From positions 1 to 64,000 of the forward strand of contig SGPM01000134.1 of NCBI GenBank assembly GCA_004802725.1: 64,000 nucleotides of DNA, written 5' to 3'. Shown in pieces: positions 11,473 through 22,054 of this stretch. The stretch is from Antrodiella citrinella (taxonomy: Eukaryota > Basidiomycota > Agaricomycetes > Polyporales > Steccherinaceae). Each line of letters begins with the position of its first letter. The first letter of the stretch is position 1. The translations under genes were made by a program, and so were the position numbers. The notes beneath the pieces are model-generated. The model did not search any database and had not been told where the DNA came from. It saw nothing but the letters and a program-made list of their open reading frames with translations.

Positions 11473-12114
11473 CTCGTGGATGGGAGGCGACGACGGGAGG
11501 AGAAGCGACTACACAATGTCGCCCAAAAATGATTTTATATGATGGGAGTGGCGGGGGCAAGGTCCGTGCCCCCAGGGGCGGCGGGGCTGGACGCATGTTT
11601 TCCTTCGATGACGGCTGGGTAAAACACCCCAAAAATCCCATCGAGCAGTCTAAAACGGTGGAAGGTAGGGCAAGGGGCCAATTTTCCACGGAATAGCAAT
11701 ATTCACGCAGTTTGCAAAATGCGGTAAGCCGCCTGCGCGCAGGTTGAGGTATTATGGCCATAGGACTCTAGCAGTGACGACTTACGAGACGCTTCAGCCA
11801 GAATTTTGATTGCAACTATCTTGACTGATGCACATGGAGGCGAGATAGGAAAACTGCCCGAAGATACGAAGCGTCAGAAAACATTCGTTCCTCTTCATGT
11901 CGACAATCCATCTTTCAAGTTCAAGTTGAACAAACAACAAACAAATCCCAACTCGGAAAGCCTGCAGCGTTTCAGCTTACGTCATGTTCTGTGGCGCGCG
12001 ATTATCGCCTCCGCTTAGATCCTACACGCATCTAATCTAGATCTACATCTCCGGGCGATCGTCTTCAGCCTTTACTACCGCGCATTTTGCAGACAACCTC
12101 GCAACGTCTTTGGA
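11473..12114. promoter_or_regulatory. Divergent promoter region of HAK and cytidine deaminase genes
   Basis: This interval of 642 bases lies between two start codons on opposite strands. A G/C-rich patch at about 11545-11600 sits on the HAK side. No coding feature was seen, and specific regulatory sites cannot be assigned. Confidence 0.35.
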
Positions 12115-12801
<687 letters not shown>

Positions 12802-13093
12802 GGAGACTTCGGAGGATATATGGGAACGTAAACATACCATGTACTATGCTGCATACCACACACAAATACCAATCATGTACACTGCGTACTCTGGATCAAC
12901 TGAGCATGTATTCTGACCACCTACATAATCACACAAACCAAGTCCAATACAACACCTAAAAGTTCGCCACGACGTTAGGACCAAGTGTCCATCCGTGATA
13001 CATTGTACAGACTGATAACCAAGAATAACAGGTCGAAGACAGAAGGACCCAACCAGTTGACGGAGTGATTACCTCGAGGATGTAGCTGCAGAG

Positions 13094-13820
13094 CTAGCGG
13101 CGGTCACCGTCACCGTCGCGGTCACCACCATGATCGTCGTCACCATGCCTCCTAGCCTCAAGCTCGGAGCGGCGGTCATTGTCACGATCACCGTCGCGGT
13201 CACCTCCGTGGTCATCGTCTCCATGACGTCTCTTGGTCAACTAAAGAATGAAACCATCAGGATCTGCGACGGATGGAAGTACAGAGCAATGTCTCACCTC
13301 CTGGGAGCGACGGTCGTTGTCGCGATCACCGTCACGATCACCTCCATGATCGTCGTCACCGTGCCTCCTGGCCTCAAGCTCGGAGCGGCGGTCGTTATCA
13401 CGATCGCCATCGCGGTCACCTCCATGGTCATCATCTCCGTGACGCCTCTTGGTGAGCTATATAATCCGTCAACATCTGTAGTATAGAATTCACAGACAAG
13501 GATGGCCGCTCACATCCTGAGAACGACGATCGTGGTCATTATCTCCGTCGCGGTCCCCACCACGGTCCCCATCGCGGTCACCTCCGTCATCGTCTCCGTG
13601 ACGTCTCTTGGTCAACTGCACAACGAATCCGTCAGTGTCTGCGGAAACATGAATACGACTTTTGAAGACTCACTTCCTCGGAGCGGCGATCGCGATCGCG
13701 GTCTCCATCACGATCTCCACCACGGTCGTCTCCACCGTGCCTTCTAGCTTCAAGCACAGAACGGCGATCATGGTCACGATCCCCATCGTGGTCATCATCT
13801 CCATGACGTCTCTTGGTGAG
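13094..13820 (-). repeat. Tandemly duplicated exons with related introns
   Basis: Four consecutive exons of 147, 102, 159 and 147 bases encode variants of one 24-27-residue repeat. The last two are almost identical over most of their length. The introns between them are 57-58 bases and share 3' ends of the form ca(g)a...tgacggatt...ag, so exon plus intron were copied as a unit. All borders are in phase 0, which lets copies be gained or lost without a frameshift. Confidence 0.8.
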
Positions 13821-14090
13821 CTACAACAACCAAGCGAGCATATATCAGCATGAAAACAAAAAAAAGAGGTCAAACCGTAGATACATACGTCCACGATAGG
13901 CTGAGCACTCTTAGCGACAAGGACGGAGCCGACCGCATTAGGAGCAGCAACCTTCAATGCAAGAATAATGAGTGGGTAGATTGGCAACACAAAAGCAAAA
14001 GGAAGGTCCACAACTTACCGGCAAAGCCCCGACAGCGGTGGTCATCACCGCAGCGAGGACGAATACAAGGAAGTTCGTTTTGAAGTGCAT
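13094..14090 (-). CDS. Secreted repeat precursor with dibasic (kexin-type) sites, Asp/Arg/His/Gly-rich
   Basis: Six exons (14019-14090, 13889-13951, 13674-13820, 13514-13615, 13298-13456, 13094-13240), all joined in phase 0, give 229 aa. Exon 1 encodes a complete signal peptide (MHFKTNFLVFVLAAVMTTAV). Exon 2 encodes a short spacer (VAAPNAVGSVLVAK...). Each of the four remaining exons begins LTKRRHGDDD. Three contain a second half-repeat that begins LEARRHGDDD or LEARRHGGDD. The repeat bodies are built of GGDRDGDRDND-like runs and end in DRRS. There are no cysteines. KR and RR recur at every repeat boundary, which suits Kex2 cleavage into about seven acidic peptides, as in fungal Kex2-processed repeat proteins; the processing is inference. 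I recognise no named family. No modifying enzyme lies beside it. A non-secreted structural repeat protein is excluded by the clear signal sequence. Confidence 0.8.
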
Positions 14091-14214
14091 GTTGAAAGCT
14101 TGTCTTCGTATAGGCGATCAAAAGGAAGAAGGTTTTTTTGTCTTTGGTAGGCGGGTCGTTGTTGAGAGGGCGGCGACGCTGAAGAACCCTCCCCTCCGTC
14201 TCGCCTACCCGCCT

Positions 14215-15250
14215 TTATACCAAACGCGCCTCCAGGAGGTATAAAAATACGTACGCCTCTGGAACAACAAAAGGCGGTCGGGACAGAACACAATGCTCAC
14301 GCCAACTGCAACGCAGCAAAGCTTGGCGGGGCTCGCACCATTCAGCGCCATCAACACGAACACTGCCAGCAACGCTTGGCAAGAGAAAGAAAAATAGCAT
14401 GAATGGCGTCAAGGATGAAATACACCCGCTCAGAACACAGCTTGTGGGAGTCGTCGTTGTCAGATCCTGCATGCGAACTTGCTCAGTATAGTTTGACAGG
14501 AGAGAATATATGAACGTCACCAGCGTACTTGATTTGCAAATGCTGTTCCTGATATATGGATCACAACTGTACGTTGCGTAATCACCTGAAACCCTGCGCT
14601 GCCGCAGGGGAAGACCTGGACGAACGGCACTGAAGTCAAAATCACAGAGGGTTGATGAGAAGAGAGACAGAAGTCAAGGGTGTACCTAAAGGCCGGACGA
14701 TCGATTGGATTGATGGCGAAGGAGCATCCAAGCATTTGGACCCATTTTGGTTTCAAGCATACACGTTCTCAGCCGTCGAAGACAACGGCGATGCCATGCT
14801 ACAGGCACCGAGCTCCAATAACCATGGGCTTGGCCGGCGACATCCATGGTGAATTTTCCCGCTGCGGAGGTGATATGAGAGAATGTGTTGGGTGGTGCGG
14901 TAGTTCCAGAGTTGTTGCCCAAGACCCAGTGGATTTGTGCTCGAAGTAGTCGTTCAGAAACCGGTGAGAGGTCTCAAGTGACCCAGCATGCCGATGTAGA
15001 GAAAGTTACGTATTTCAACTTCTTTTTCTGTAACGACAGAGCTTGGGCAACCGCTACTACAACAATGAGTCGGGATTTCAAACACCGCAGAGAACCTAGC
15101 TAGACTTCAGAGAACCGTACATAGGGAAGATGACTCGAATACTCACACACTAGGACACAACCACAAGCGCTGCCGCCGGTAAACACAACGGCGACGCTCG
15201 GGATACCTGACATGCCAAATCAGTGGACTGAACACTGAAACCGCGTTCGT
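14215..15250 (-). other. Unresolved, possibly decayed multi-exon secreted or membrane gene
   Basis: Several minus-strand segments look exon-like but I could not join them in one frame. MSGIPSVAVVFTGGSACGCV can be spliced to LAVAQALSLQ, giving a plausible signal peptide. Further on are IHWVLGNNSGTTAPPNTFSH, then VPFVQVFPCGSAGFQ, EQHLQIKYAGSDNDDSHK, and a hydrophobic LLAVFVLMALNGA near 14350. Splice sites flank most of these, yet phases conflict at two junctions. It may be a secreted protein gene with an exon I have missed, or a decaying one. No family was recognised. Confidence 0.25.
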
Positions 15251-15747
15251 GGCCTCGGAGCACAGAAACAGGCGTAAACCCACGTACCGACTCTCAGGAA
15301 CCCCCCCTTGGCATAGGCAGGCGCACCCACACATTCCCTCGTTCGTCGCTCCTGCGCAGTCCAACAATCAGGATGTGCAAGCGTCGAAACCCAGCCCGAC
15401 GTACCGTTTCTCAAGCCAAGACCTTGGCTTCCACCCCGCGTCGAACACACATCGCGAGGCTATCTTTATCCACGCCCCAGCGTGTTGGAGGCTTCTCAGG
15501 GATTCGGGCGTGTTTATTCGTAATTTCCTGTTTCTAGGCTATTTCGCGCAAGATGGAGAACTGCGCAGCATAGAGGGGCTTGGCTGTTCAACAGGTGAGG
15601 CACGGTAGGGCGGTGGGCATATGAGGCATGTTCGTCCTTCTGGACGTACGTATACAATCTCTGTTCGACCATATTATAATACATGAGCAACCCTGCTTCC
15701 ATTCGAGTCAAAACACCTTGGTAGATACTAGGCCTCGTGCGCAGTCT

Positions 15748-16491
15748 TTAGTTCTCTTGCTCCTTGAATTCCTGCACTCTTCTCCTGATTTCTTCTCGCC
15801 GCTCTACCCCATGCTCGCGAGCATCTCTTCTCGCCGCAGCAAGGTTGGTAGACGCAGCGTTGTGGACCACATCCATGCGATTCCTTGCGGTCCACAGTGA
15901 AGCCGGCAGCAGCCCAGCTCCCAGCGACTAGACGTTATCAGCGAGGCAGCAGTGAAAGAGTGACACCGACACGCACCACGATCCCAACACATATAAGAAC
16001 CCAGTCCTTCCACCTGTCGTCCGGATCCGCATGCCATGCGGTCTTCGGCTTCCCGAAACCCATGTCGTGGTCAAACTCCGTATGTTGCTCATACATTCTC
16101 TGAGCGTCCTGGTACCTCCTCCTTCTGCGCAACTCTGCGCGCAACGGATCGTCGTGATATCCCCCGCGTGAGTCCCCGTGTCCGGTCAAGGACGCGTACG
16201 CAGCGGTGATGGCCTGAAAGCGAGTATGTCGGACCGCGGGGTCGACATGCCTGCAATGTGGAGAGTCTGGATGGTGGACGCGGACCAAATCGTAATCTAT
16301 AGCACGTTAAGCAGCAAATACGCGGAAGAGGAGAGATCCGACGTACATCTGGACTTGACGTCTTGAGGGCTGGCACCGGGCGAAAGATGGAAGATTTGGT
16401 AAGGGGTCGGGTGAGCATGGTGCGGGAAAGCAAACGGATTTGGCGAGGTAGAAGCGCGACGAAGTTGAATGTAGAGACGGTGGACATGCAT
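15748..16491 (-). CDS. J-domain protein with a C-terminal membrane span, probably mitochondrial
   Basis: Three exons (16347-16491, 15977-16296, 15748-15927) give 214 aa. The N-terminus MHVHRLYIQLRRASTSPNPF is basic and Ser-rich without acidic residues, like a mitochondrial presequence. The J domain follows: PTPYQIFHLSPGASPQDVKS, then RYYDLVRVHHPDSPH with the invariant HPD that stimulates Hsp70 ATPase. Its last helix is FQAITAAYASLTG. A basic linker RAELRRRRRYQDA and WKDWVLICVGIVSLGAGLL (one membrane segment) come next, and the protein ends in a charged helix (VERREEIRRRVQEFKEQEN). The layout, an N-terminal J domain plus one C-terminal span, resembles DNAJC30-like type III J-proteins. The presequence and the comparison are inference. 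Confidence 0.85.
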
Positions 16492-16998
16492 TTTCAGATG
16501 TCAGCGACGGTGGGCCAGCCGGTTGCTCCCGAAGAGTCTAAGTGCGAAGGAGTTTAATGTGCCACGAGAATTCTTCAGCGATAGCACAGAACATAACATA
16601 TCAACACTGTCATGTCTGAAGAGCAAACAGTTTGCGAAAGACGAAGATCTGTGAGGGCGTTTGTTCGTAAAAGAGAGTTTGTCATCCTGATTGCGGCTGC
16701 GTTCAGCCCTCTGTTCAGCTTATACTCTGCTATACTTCTCTTACTGCTTCACAACGTTCTTTCGTGCATACTCTTGCCATTAGACTTTATTGGACGCACT
16801 TTAGGAGTGCTAATATCCTCGGATCCCCAAAACACGTACATCCACGGCGTTAGCAGGTCTCAAAGCCATCATCTGAATTCGTGAAGGTCTTGAACATATC
16901 CCTCTCCACTCCATATAACACAAACGCGTAAGCATACTCATCAACTGCACACTTCTCACATCGTATAAAGTTCCAGTTATCCGCAGTCAACCCTCATT
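16492..16998. other. Intergenic between divergent J-protein and F-box genes
   Basis: One 90-codon plus-strand frame at 16612 contains a hydrophobic run but no recognised family and no splice context; I do not call it. The interval must contain both promoters. Confidence 0.35.
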
Positions 16999-18747
16999 AT
17001 GCTCTCAGACTCAACACCGGCGGAACACAGGCAGGCCCTTCAGAATGAGTTCGACCAGTGTCAGCGCAAGATGGCTCTAGCCAAACGGCGACTGAACACG
17101 TACACTCTTGTCGCATGTTTTCCATCGGAGGTGCTCATCAACATCTTCTCTCACTATCAACATCTCACTCGTGAAGCCGAAGGCGACTCCGAAGGTCGTC
17201 ACGAAGGACGGCCCTATTTATGGATTAAAGTCACCCACGTCTGCTTCTTCTGGCGACACGCCTCCATATCTGCACCTGAACTTTGGACGCGTATCTCCGT
17301 GACCAACGCCGCGTGTGTCAAGGAGATGTTCAAACGCGTTAGAGGTGCCAAGCTTTCGTTGAAAGTCACGATGAGTCCTCTGATAGACGACCACAAAACT
17401 CTGCAATCGCGCATCACGATCACCCAACGGTGTCTTGCCATATTGCAACGCTTCACGAGCGTGGATGTCCTTGCTGGCGATACCCAAGACCTTGCAGATC
17501 TGTTCAGAAGTGCCAACAACCCTGGTCAGCTCCAGAAGCTGATTCTGAGTGTTGTTGGGCTTCCAGGGATGCCCGAGCCTCTGTATGAGGGCACTCCCAT
17601 TCCATTCATCAAGAAGTCCATGCCTCATCTTCGACATCTCCAATACCAGGGGGCCAACTTCCAATGGACCGAGACCGCTCTGCGGCCGTCTCTCACCCAC
17701 GTCGACATACGCAACACACAACCAGCTGGTGTCGCCGGCTTTACCGTCACACAATTTGTGCGAGCGTTGCAGACGATGCCGCTGCTGCAAAGTCTGACGC
17801 TAGTCGACGTGTTCGCGTCGAACCAGGCCGAATGCCGCGCTTCTCCCCCCATCAAGCTGCCTGCACTGCAGTCCCTGCGTATAGATGGCTCCGTCAAACA
17901 CTGTGCCAACCTTCTTGACTGCATCGCCATCCCTCACGATGCATCAGTCTCCTTCACAGTCGACGGAGACATCCCGTTCAGTCGACTTATCACTGTTCTT
18001 GCGACCAGACTTGCGACGTCGGGGAAAGCACTTAAGAGTGTGGCGATTACGCGTAGAGACAGCTATACCGGCAGTATATTCATCGCGCTTCACGGGTGGA
18101 CTTCTATCCGCGCACTCACCGCCAAACACACACCCGCGAACCTCACGCTATCCCTCGACGTGCGCCGCCAGAATAGCATCGTCAAAGCCACCGAACAGCT
18201 CTGCACCGAATTACCGCTGAACGACGTGCGCACGCTGCGCGTCGACAACATCTCCCTCCTCTCCAAAGCCTTCTGGACCAAGCTCGCGTCGCAGATGCCC
18301 GCCCTCCGCGGCGTGCGCCTCAAAGGCCACGCCGCCGAAGGCTTCCCAGAAACGCTCGCCTCCAAGCCGCTCCTCCCCTCTAAACTCCAGACCTCTGCGT
18401 CCCAGGCCCGCTTCGCCGCGCTGTACTTCCCGCGGCTGCATACCATTCTTTTGGATGAGGTCCCGTTCGAGATGACGAACGCGCAGAACCACAGTTTCTT
18501 GAGGCGGCTGAACACGGTGATCGGGGTGCGAAGGAATCGGGGGACGATACGCAAGGTGATGATCCTGCAGGGGGTGGACATCGTCATGGATGAGGTGCTT
18601 GATATGAAGAAGATCGTGCCAATCTTGCAGTGGGACGGATATGAGCTGACGTTTGATGATAATGAGGAGGTCTTTGATCAGTTTGCGGGTGTTGGCGGGA
18701 AGAGAGGGGATGATATCGAGGACGAAGCGGCGGAGTACGAGAGTTGA
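16999..18747 (+). CDS. F-box protein (582 aa, single exon)
   Basis: The ATG at 16999 opens an uninterrupted frame of 582 codons. Residues 1-35 form a helical segment (ALQNEFDQCQRKMALAKRRL), followed by the F-box-like motif VACFPSEVLINIFSHYQHLT and the usual WIKVTHVCFFWRHASISAPE with LWTRISV. The remainder alternates leucine-rich beta/alpha units (for example LRTLRVDNISLLSKAFW and LHTILLDEVPFEM), as in the expanded Agaricomycete F-box families. The C-terminal tail is acidic. Such proteins link substrates to SCF ubiquitin ligases through Skp1; the substrate is unknown. It forms a tandem pair with the next gene, and the two share the N-terminal architecture but not close sequence identity. Confidence 0.88.
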   Translation: MLSDSTPAEHRQALQNEFDQCQRKMALAKRRLNTYTLVACFPSEVLINIFSHYQHLTREAEGDSEGRHEGRPYLWIKVTHVCFFWRHASISAPELWTRISVTNAACVKEMFKRVRGAKLSLKVTMSPLIDDHKTLQSRITITQRCLAILQRFTSVDVLAGDTQDLADLFRSANNPGQLQKLILSVVGLPGMPEPLYEGTPIPFIKKSMPHLRHLQYQGANFQWTETALRPSLTHVDIRNTQPAGVAGFTVTQFVRALQTMPLLQSLTLVDVFASNQAECRASPPIKLPALQSLRIDGSVKHCANLLDCIAIPHDASVSFTVDGDIPFSRLITVLATRLATSGKALKSVAITRRDSYTGSIFIALHGWTSIRALTAKHTPANLTLSLDVRRQNSIVKATEQLCTELPLNDVRTLRVDNISLLSKAFWTKLASQMPALRGVRLKGHAAEGFPETLASKPLLPSKLQTSASQARFAALYFPRLHTILLDEVPFEMTNAQNHSFLRRLNTVIGVRRNRGTIRKVMILQGVDIVMDEVLDMKKIVPILQWDGYELTFDDNEEVFDQFAGVGGKRGDDIEDEAAEYES

Positions 18748-19195
18748 ACGTTGGTTTTGATTTTTCTTGTTATGCATAGGTTGAGTCTTCGACTTATGTC
18801 CCTTGAGATGCGAGATTTTCGGATTGCCAAGAGGTAAATTCGGGAAAGAGCCACAGTCAGATGTTTTCCGTGATGCTATAAGTGAGGGGCGTCTACAGAA
18901 CCTCTGGCTTCCTTCACTGCACCTTTCTTTAAGACCATCATCCCCGTCTATCAATCTATACCAGATCTTTCACGACATTACACCTTGGTACCAGCATTGA
19001 AGGATATCTCCTATTTGGCTCACTACAACACAAATCGATCCATCGACACGCGTCGACATAGGTCGACATAGTAATTACTGGTTGTGAGATTCAGAGGCTT
19101 CAAATAACTGGAAGTTAGCGAGATGTACGTGTTTCTGTATCATCTCGCGGTACTGTCATTTCAACAATCTCGTAGCGCGAAAAACCTAGGCAGTC

Positions 19196-21059
19196 ATGCC
19201 TCACGCTGACCACGCGCACAGTGTCCATCCAATATTGGATTTGTATGTGCGTTCATCCTCTTCCCATGATCCTCGCGCATTGACCTCAGAGCAGACATCC
19301 ATCTCTATGTCCAGAATGCGAGGCGGAGATTGTACCTACCAAGATCCCTGATGCCTACCTTGCTCCACGCGCCGCGCTGGAAGCGGAGATAGCTGGATAC
19401 ACCGCGCAAGCCATCGGCCTCGGTCGCAAGATCAACGAGTTCTCCACGCTCTCCATCTTCCCACCCGACATCCTCGTCGAGATCATGATCCAATATGCCA
19501 TGTTGTATGAGGAGGAGGAGGATGAAGTGACGGGGCCGGACGTATGGTTGGGAGGAATCAAGCCCTACAAATGGCTCGGCATCACACACGTATGCTACCA
19601 ATGGCGGCAGCTCGCGTTGAACACGCCAAGACTATGGGCACGGATTGCAGTGCATGGGAGAGACAAGGTTGTGCGGGAGATGGTCGTCCGTGCCCGGAAC
19701 GCGCCTCTCATCGTGAAAGCAAACCTGACCACGAATATGCCGCTCATCCAGCTATTCAGCGAGATCTACACGAAACATCTGAACCACATCTCCACCCTCG
19801 ACATCCGGATCCGTGGGTTCACTCTCGGAGAGCTGCTGAAATCGGATCTACCCGCTCCGTTCCTGCAGTCGTTCTCTTTCCGCGATGTGAGCGGTGGTAC
19901 TGCTAACTGGCCCGCCATACGCGCGCTGTTCTCGCGCGACCTCCCCTCTATGCAGCGCGTCGCTATTCGCTGTGAGATGATGTACTGGGAACCCACCATA
20001 TTCGTCCCGACCCTCCGAGAGTTGAAGCTGGAGACGGCTAGGTGGGACGCTGCCCGGCGTGCTCAGTCTCGCATACGCGTCCCCGGCACTATTCCGATAC
20101 ACCCCACCTGGTCGGAGATGTACGCTGCGCTTAGACGTGTGCCTCACCTCCGGGAGCTGGACCTGGAGAACGTCTTCCCGATTGACCCTCCAGGGTCTGA
20201 AACCACGCAGGACCCCATTCACTTGACGTCGTTGAAAGATCTGCTCATCTTCGGCAATGCGAAAGAATGCTCAGATTTCTTGGACCATGTCAATCTTCCC
20301 CTACGTTGCAGCATTCTTGTACGCATCACCATGGATCCCGGAGAGACATCCGCCATGGCGTCGCCCGCGGTCAAGAAACACCTTGAGGCCTGGAACCGCA
20401 CCCCAAAACGGCTCATCGGGACGTCGAAAGAAGCAGAGTCAGACCCACTGCGTACGCTCTCGATCTCGCCCGTACATGCACACGCCGTCCTCTTCCGTGC
20501 GTGGCCCATAGTGCTTACGGATCCAGCACACGTCGCGCGTCTGCCGATCGTGCAGCAAGAGAAACTCACACTATCTCTCATCTCCGAGAAAGTGCCCGCC
20601 GCGGTCTTGTTGGAAGGATTCACAGACGCGTTGTCTGGCGCGACGCTACACACGCTATGTGTGGAGGGTATGGAAGGGATCACGACGCCCATCTGGATGA
20701 AGCTCTTCTTGGAAACGCCGAACCTCCACATGCTGTACATCTCACAAAAGTCAGGGGATCACCTCCCCGCCGTCTTCTCGCACACGGACTCTTTGCAACC
20801 GCCGAGGCCTATCCTGCCCAACCTCAAGGACCTCTTGTTTGACGAAGTTGACTTTGGTGCTTGCTTGCCGGGGGAGAGCGGGCATACTGGAGAATTCGGG
20901 TCGAGGTTGACGCGTGGGCTGGCGGAGAGGAAGAGGCTGGGCGGGACTCTTGCGGAGCTGATCATTACGAGGTGCTTCAATATTAGGGCACACGAGCTTA
21001 TGACCGTCAAGGAGTATGTGGATTTAGTTGACTGGGATCGTAAGAACTCAAGGAAGTAG
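19196..21059 (+). CDS. F-box protein (603 aa)
   Basis: Two exons (19196-19242 and 19295-21059) give 603 aa. The short first exon encodes MPHADHAHSVHPILD. Residues 20-60 contain HPSLCPECEAEI and an AEIAGYTAQAIGLGRKI helix, then the F-box-like STLSIFPPDILVEIMIQYAM. The typical WLGITHVCYQWRQLALNTPR with LWARIAV follows, then leucine-rich repeats to the end (TLCVEGMEGITTPIWMKLF, LKDLLFDEVDFGACL). An acidic insert (YEEEEDEVTGPD) sits between F-box helices 1 and 2. The ending LAELIITRCFNIRAHEL is the last leucine-rich unit. It probably recruits a substrate to an SCF ligase; the substrate is unknown. It lies 449 bases downstream of another F-box gene in the same orientation. Confidence 0.86.
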
Positions 21060-22054
21060 ATATGTCGCCCGGTTCTGCTTTGCTATATTTTCTTGTAACG
21101 ATGTTCAATACATGTCTTCCTTGCAAAGCTTTCCCTTCCACACCACATAGGGTCTGTTTAATAAAGGAAGAACAACTCATGCATGAGGATAGGTCGTTGC
21201 ATAAACACCGTTCCCACTGATACGGAACCGACTGACCCTCTTACTTATAAACAAGCTCCTTTCTTCGACAATACACGCCTGCACTGCCTCTATGCTTGAT
21301 AAGTTCCCAAATGCGACAGTTGTTCTCCTGGGTCAGTGTTCGTCGTGAAGCAGAAGTGGTGCGACAGCGGTATGGTGAGGCCGTTGTTGGTTGTATTAAA
21401 GTCGTGCTAGAGCGGTCGAGGGCGTTAGGCACGATGAGGACGCGTTGTTTGGACGGTGTCGAGGCAAGTCGAGAACATAGGACATGCGCGCTTCGAGGCG
21501 GGTGGCAGGCGGATCAATTTCGATCACGATCGTCTGCTTACGCCCTCCTTGTCTTGAGACCACATGTACCGACCTGCGCCGTCGAACATGGCCGGATTCA
21601 CCGCACGGCCTGGCTCTTCAAGACGTCGACGGTGATGTGGCGCGACTTACGCGTCTTGAAATCCTCTTCCAACCCTCGTAGTTCAACCAGCATCCATTCA
21701 AACACGACCATTCTTGTGAAACTCTCATAACTCGCGAATAGTTCGACAGGTCCATATGGCCGGTGGCCGTATATACGGCTGAAGCCGGGGACATATGGAT
21801 GGCCTTGGCAGGACAATCTTTGTCGATTTGTCATCTACTGCACTTGGTAGATAGGATTCATTATTTATGATGACCTCGACGCCCGCCCAGACAGCTCTGA
21901 ACCCGTCCGTCGTGAGCGTCTTTCACAGGTAAGCACTTTCCCATATATACAACTCCTGTCCCCTCCTCTCCTCATCAACTTGTTTAACCTTACCATTCAT
22001 TAGCTCAGGCTTCGTTCCCCTCCCCCTCCTCCAAATTATTCCTAGCTCGGGGCG
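21060..22054. other. Intergenic, about 1 kb, no gene recognised
   Basis: Frames of 144 (plus, 21296) and 78 codons (minus, 21598) overlap each other. Neither carries a recognisable motif, signal peptide or consistent splice context. The last 100 bases before 22055 are very C/T-rich with a TATA-like 'catatata' near 21951, a probable core promoter for the GMC gene. Confidence 0.4.

Noticed and set aside
13130..13853. Plus-strand hydrophobic repeat frames rich in Val, Thr and Ile over the repeat region
   Set aside because: They are the reverse complement of the Asp/Arg codons of the minus-strand exons. They lack a signal or splice structure, while the minus-strand model has a signal peptide, phase-0 introns and a stop.
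14680..14949. Plus-strand frames of 66-90 codons near 14.7 kb
   Set aside because: No motif and no splice continuity; they overlap better minus-strand exon-like segments.
16612..16884. 90-codon plus-strand frame with a hydrophobic run
   Set aside because: It sits in a divergent promoter region, shows no family resemblance and its composition is compatible with chance.
21296..21834. Overlapping 144-codon (plus) and 78-codon (minus) frames
   Set aside because: Neither has a motif, signal or consistent codon pattern; length alone is not convincing in this base composition.
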